Part shown: positions 62,502 to 64,000 of the stretch, piece by piece | Numbering within the stretch: position 1 is the stretch's first letter | Layout of the letters: each line of letters begins with the position of its first letter | Source: CAYXLI01 sp964464925 | Lineage (GTDB): Bacteria > Acidobacteriota > Terriglobia > Bryobacterales > Bryobacteraceae | Assembly (NCBI GenBank): GCA_964464925.1 | Contig: CAYXLI010000006.1 | Span: 186,001 to 250,000, forward strand | Reading direction: 5' to 3' | DNA length: 64,000 nucleotides | Notes under the pieces: generated by a model | Told to the model about the DNA's origin: nothing | Database searches by the model: none | Seen by the model: only the letters and a program-made list of their open reading frames with translations | Translations under genes and position numbers: made by a program

Positions 62502-62917
62502 AGATCTTCCTCTACTACATCGGGAAACCGCGGGACGAGCACGCCAACGGCTTTGCGGACGAGTTCCTCAAGCGGACCACGCGGTATTGCGCCTGTGAAA
62601 TGCGCGAGATCCAACCGCAGCGCTTCGACCTGTTCGCGAAACACCCGTCTGCGCAGAAGGTCTTTCTCGATCCTGCCGGCAAACTCTGGACCTCCGCGCA
62701 GTTCATCGATCACATCGCCAAGGCGGAGCAGGAGGGCCGTGACATCGTGTATTTGATCGGAGGCCATGACGGCCTGCCTCCGGAATGGAAACCGCGCGCG
62801 GACCTGCTCTTGTCCCTGTCGCCGATGACCTTCCCGCACGAACTGGCCCGCGCAATGCTCACCGAACAGCTCTATCGCGCCTACACCACTCTGCGTGGCC
62901 ATCCTTACCCCCGCTGA
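62498..62917 (+). CDS. rlmH: 23S rRNA pseudouridine(1915)-N3-methyltransferase
   Basis: 139 residues, a little below the usual 155. It is a SPOUT-class enzyme with a SAM-binding knot: IVYLIGGHDGLPPEW and the C-terminal LSLSPMTFPHELARAMLTEQ followed by LYRAYTTLRGHPY, which is diagnostic. It methylates pseudouridine 1915 in helix 69 of 23S rRNA. The start overlaps the phosphatase gene by 4 nt. Confidence 0.95.
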   Translation: MKIFLYYIGKPRDEHANGFADEFLKRTTRYCACEMREIQPQRFDLFAKHPSAQKVFLDPAGKLWTSAQFIDHIAKAEQEGRDIVYLIGGHDGLPPEWKPRADLLLSLSPMTFPHELARAMLTEQLYRAYTTLRGHPYPR

Positions 62918-62931
62918 GTTCTATCAGCCAC

Positions 62932-62972
62932 AAAAAAACCGGCGGAGCGTCCTGCTTAGACCGCTCCACCGG
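62932..62972 (-). terminator. Rho-independent terminator of the 62995-63333 gene
   Basis: On the minus strand GCCGGTGGAGCG pairs with CGCTCCGCCGG (one mismatch) and is followed by seven U residues. It also lies at the 3' side of the convergent rlmH. Confidence 0.85.
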
Positions 62973-62994
62973 CCAGTCCTCCACCAACCGCAAT

Positions 62995-63333
62995 TTACTT
63001 CTGTTGTGTATCGCCGTCGTGCTTCTCTTTGTAAATGTCCTTGCTCAGCCGGTTCTGCTGCCGGTTGATCTGAGCCTTTTCCTTGTTGGTCAGGTTGCCC
63101 CCGTTCGCCGCACGATCCTTGCGAATCTCTTTGTTCAGCTTCGCTTCCTTCTTTTCGAGATTCGCGGTCTCTCCCGCTGTAAGAGATCCGCTCTTCACGC
63201 CCTGCGCAATGCGCGCCTGCTGGCGTTCTTTGCGTCGCTGGATCTTGCCTTCCTTCTCGTCGGCAAACGCCGCCGTCGTCATCCCGGCAGCCAAAACAAC
63301 CGCTGCCAATAATGTTCCAATTGCCTTTTTCAT
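62995..63333 (-). CDS. small exported Lys/Arg-rich protein
   Basis: 112 residues from the ATG at 63333. A signal peptide (MKKAIGTLLAAVVLAAGMTT ending AAFADE) precedes a highly charged, helical mature part rich in Lys, Arg and Glu (EKEGKIQRRKERQQARIAQG, and NLEKKEAKLNKEIRKDR), low in aromatic residues. It resembles a family of small acidobacterial/proteobacterial periplasmic proteins of unknown function. GGAGA lies upstream, with its own terminator downstream, so it is a single-gene unit. Confidence 0.75.
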   Translation of the reverse strand: MKKAIGTLLAAVVLAAGMTTAAFADEKEGKIQRRKERQQARIAQGVKSGSLTAGETANLEKKEAKLNKEIRKDRAANGGNLTNKEKAQINRQQNRLSKDIYKEKHDGDTQQK

Positions 63334-63393
63334 TGTGTGTTGCATCTCCTTCAGTTCGTTAAAAACGGAGCGGCCGGGGATGTCTCGCTCGCA

Positions 63394-63431
63394 CCGATTA
63401 AACTCCGTACAGGTTTATTGAATTTAATCGG
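63394..63431. repeat. inverted repeat in the intergenic region
   Basis: CCGATTAAA and TTTAATCGG (9 bp) are 20 nt apart in the AT-richer region upstream of the small exported protein. It could be an operator or a weak hairpin. Confidence 0.35.
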
Positions 63432-63523
63432 CGGAATTTCCGAAGAGCGTAGACTCGCCAGTCACCGGGCGTACTAAAATTCCGCCCGGAACGGCGATGA
63501 ACACACAGCGATCGAAATACTGA

Positions 63524-64000
63524 CTAGGACAGGTGCTTCTCTAACGCTTCGATCGATGGCGTGAAGAAATATCCGCCCGCTGTCGGCTGCACCCAATCTT
63601 TGTCGGTGGAGATCTGGACCGTAATTGTCTTGGTCGGGTCAGCCGGATCCGGCTTCGCGATCGTGAACTTACGCACACGATTCGTATCTCTGTTGTTCTG
63701 GCCAATGATGGGATCGTGCCCGCCGCCCTGGTGCTCCGGATTCCCATCCGGGGCGCTGTTGAAGCCTTCTTTGAAGTCCGGCGTGTTTACCCAGTTCTGA
63801 ATCACGAACTCGAATTGGTTGACAATCGACGTCTGATACGCGAGAAACTGTAGCCCGCGATCCACGCCATCGTCTATCGGTGTTTCCGGCGTGGATGCCG
63901 ACACTGGCCCATACGGCAGCCCGCGGCGCAGCAGGCGGTGGGTCTGTGTTGCGGCTTCGCCCAGATCGGGATCTGACGCCGGTGGAGAAGTTAGGCCTAC
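63524..64000 (-). CDS. Dyp-type peroxidase, C-terminal part (cut by window edge)
   Basis: The visible about 158 residues hold the C-terminal half: THRLLRRGLPYGPVSAS, DRGLQFLAYQTSIVNQFEFV and QNWVNTPDF, a pattern of Dyp-type haem peroxidases whose RRG(L/R)PYG motif lies near the active site. The catalytic Asp/His parts are beyond the edge. The frame continues upstream of the visible GTG (63904), so the gene start is outside the window. No nearby encapsulin or ferredoxin partner is seen. Confidence 0.85.
   Translation of the reverse strand, partial: VGLTSPPASDPDLGEAATQTHRLLRRGLPYGPVSASTPETPIDDGVDRGLQFLAYQTSIVNQFEFVIQNWVNTPDFKEGFNSAPDGNPEHQGGGHDPIIGQNNRDTNRVRKFTIAKPDPADPTKTITVQISTDKDWVQPTAGGYFFTPSIEALEKHLS

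Noticed and set aside
1..64000. Insertion sequences, integrases or phage genes
   Set aside because: No transposase, integrase, terminal inverted repeat with target duplication or phage structural gene was recognised.

Overview
The window looks like chromosomal DNA of an acidobacterium of the Bryobacterales / Solibacter type. The evidence is two very large Oar-like TonB-dependent receptors with an N-terminal carboxypeptidase-like domain, many genes for exported proteins of acidobacterial character (LPPGLxK-repeat protein, DUF481 porin-like protein, signal-peptide-bearing HpcH aldolase and SelA-like enzymes), and GC-rich coding sequence. Two runs of exactly 100 N (4373-4472 and 31451-31550) are scaffold gaps, so this is a draft assembly. 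The taxonomic call is inference from family content.

Layout. 1-3960: a branched-chain amino acid operon on the minus strand (leader peptide, ilvB, ilvN, ilvC, cimA cut by the window edge). A 42-codon leader reading frame packed with Leu/Val/Ile codons, followed by a terminator hairpin, indicates ribosome-mediated attenuation. 3989-9709: a gapped hypothetical gene, a hybrid histidine kinase, a DUF481 outer-membrane protein and a small envelope-stress cluster (LysM/BON, YidB-like, GlsB-like). 9862-16927: an exported phosphodiesterase, a receptor-gene remnant, an exported HpcH-type aldolase, a divergent sigma-like regulator, an M24 peptidase with altered metal ligands and a TPP enzyme. 17470-22504: clpB and lon side by side, a proteostasis pair. 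22566-30044: a five-gene minus-strand operon of MoxR ATPase, DUF58, two VWA membrane proteins and an exported SelA-like PLP enzyme. 30101-35485: a small membrane protein, a CYTH protein, tRNA-Arg(TCG) and the first giant receptor.

35947-50735: mostly housekeeping. It holds metX-metW, hpt coupled to a two-domain cytidylate-kinase-like/nuclease-like gene, a kynureninase-like enzyme, a cytochrome c/copper-monooxygenase-like protein, polX, Nudix, GT2, lepB, bglX, a Mut7-C protein, an ankyrin protein and YjbQ. 50738-55700: a compact type III-A CRISPR-Cas effector operon (csm1-csm5) inserted between yjbQ and glpK. Its Cas10 lacks the HD nuclease domain but keeps GGDD. Its Csm2 carries an N-terminal RG-rich disordered extension of about 88 residues. 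No CRISPR array, cas6, adaptation genes or CARF effector lie in the window. 55777-64000: glpK, small proteins, the second giant receptor with a strong promoter, a histidine phosphatase, rlmH, a small secreted protein and the C-terminal part of a Dyp-type peroxidase.

The most interesting points are the RG-tailed Csm2 with HD-less Cas10, the ilv attenuator, the fused kinase-like/nuclease-like protein next to hpt, the M24 protein with His and Cys in two metal-ligand positions, and a possible three-way-junction RNA upstream of metX.
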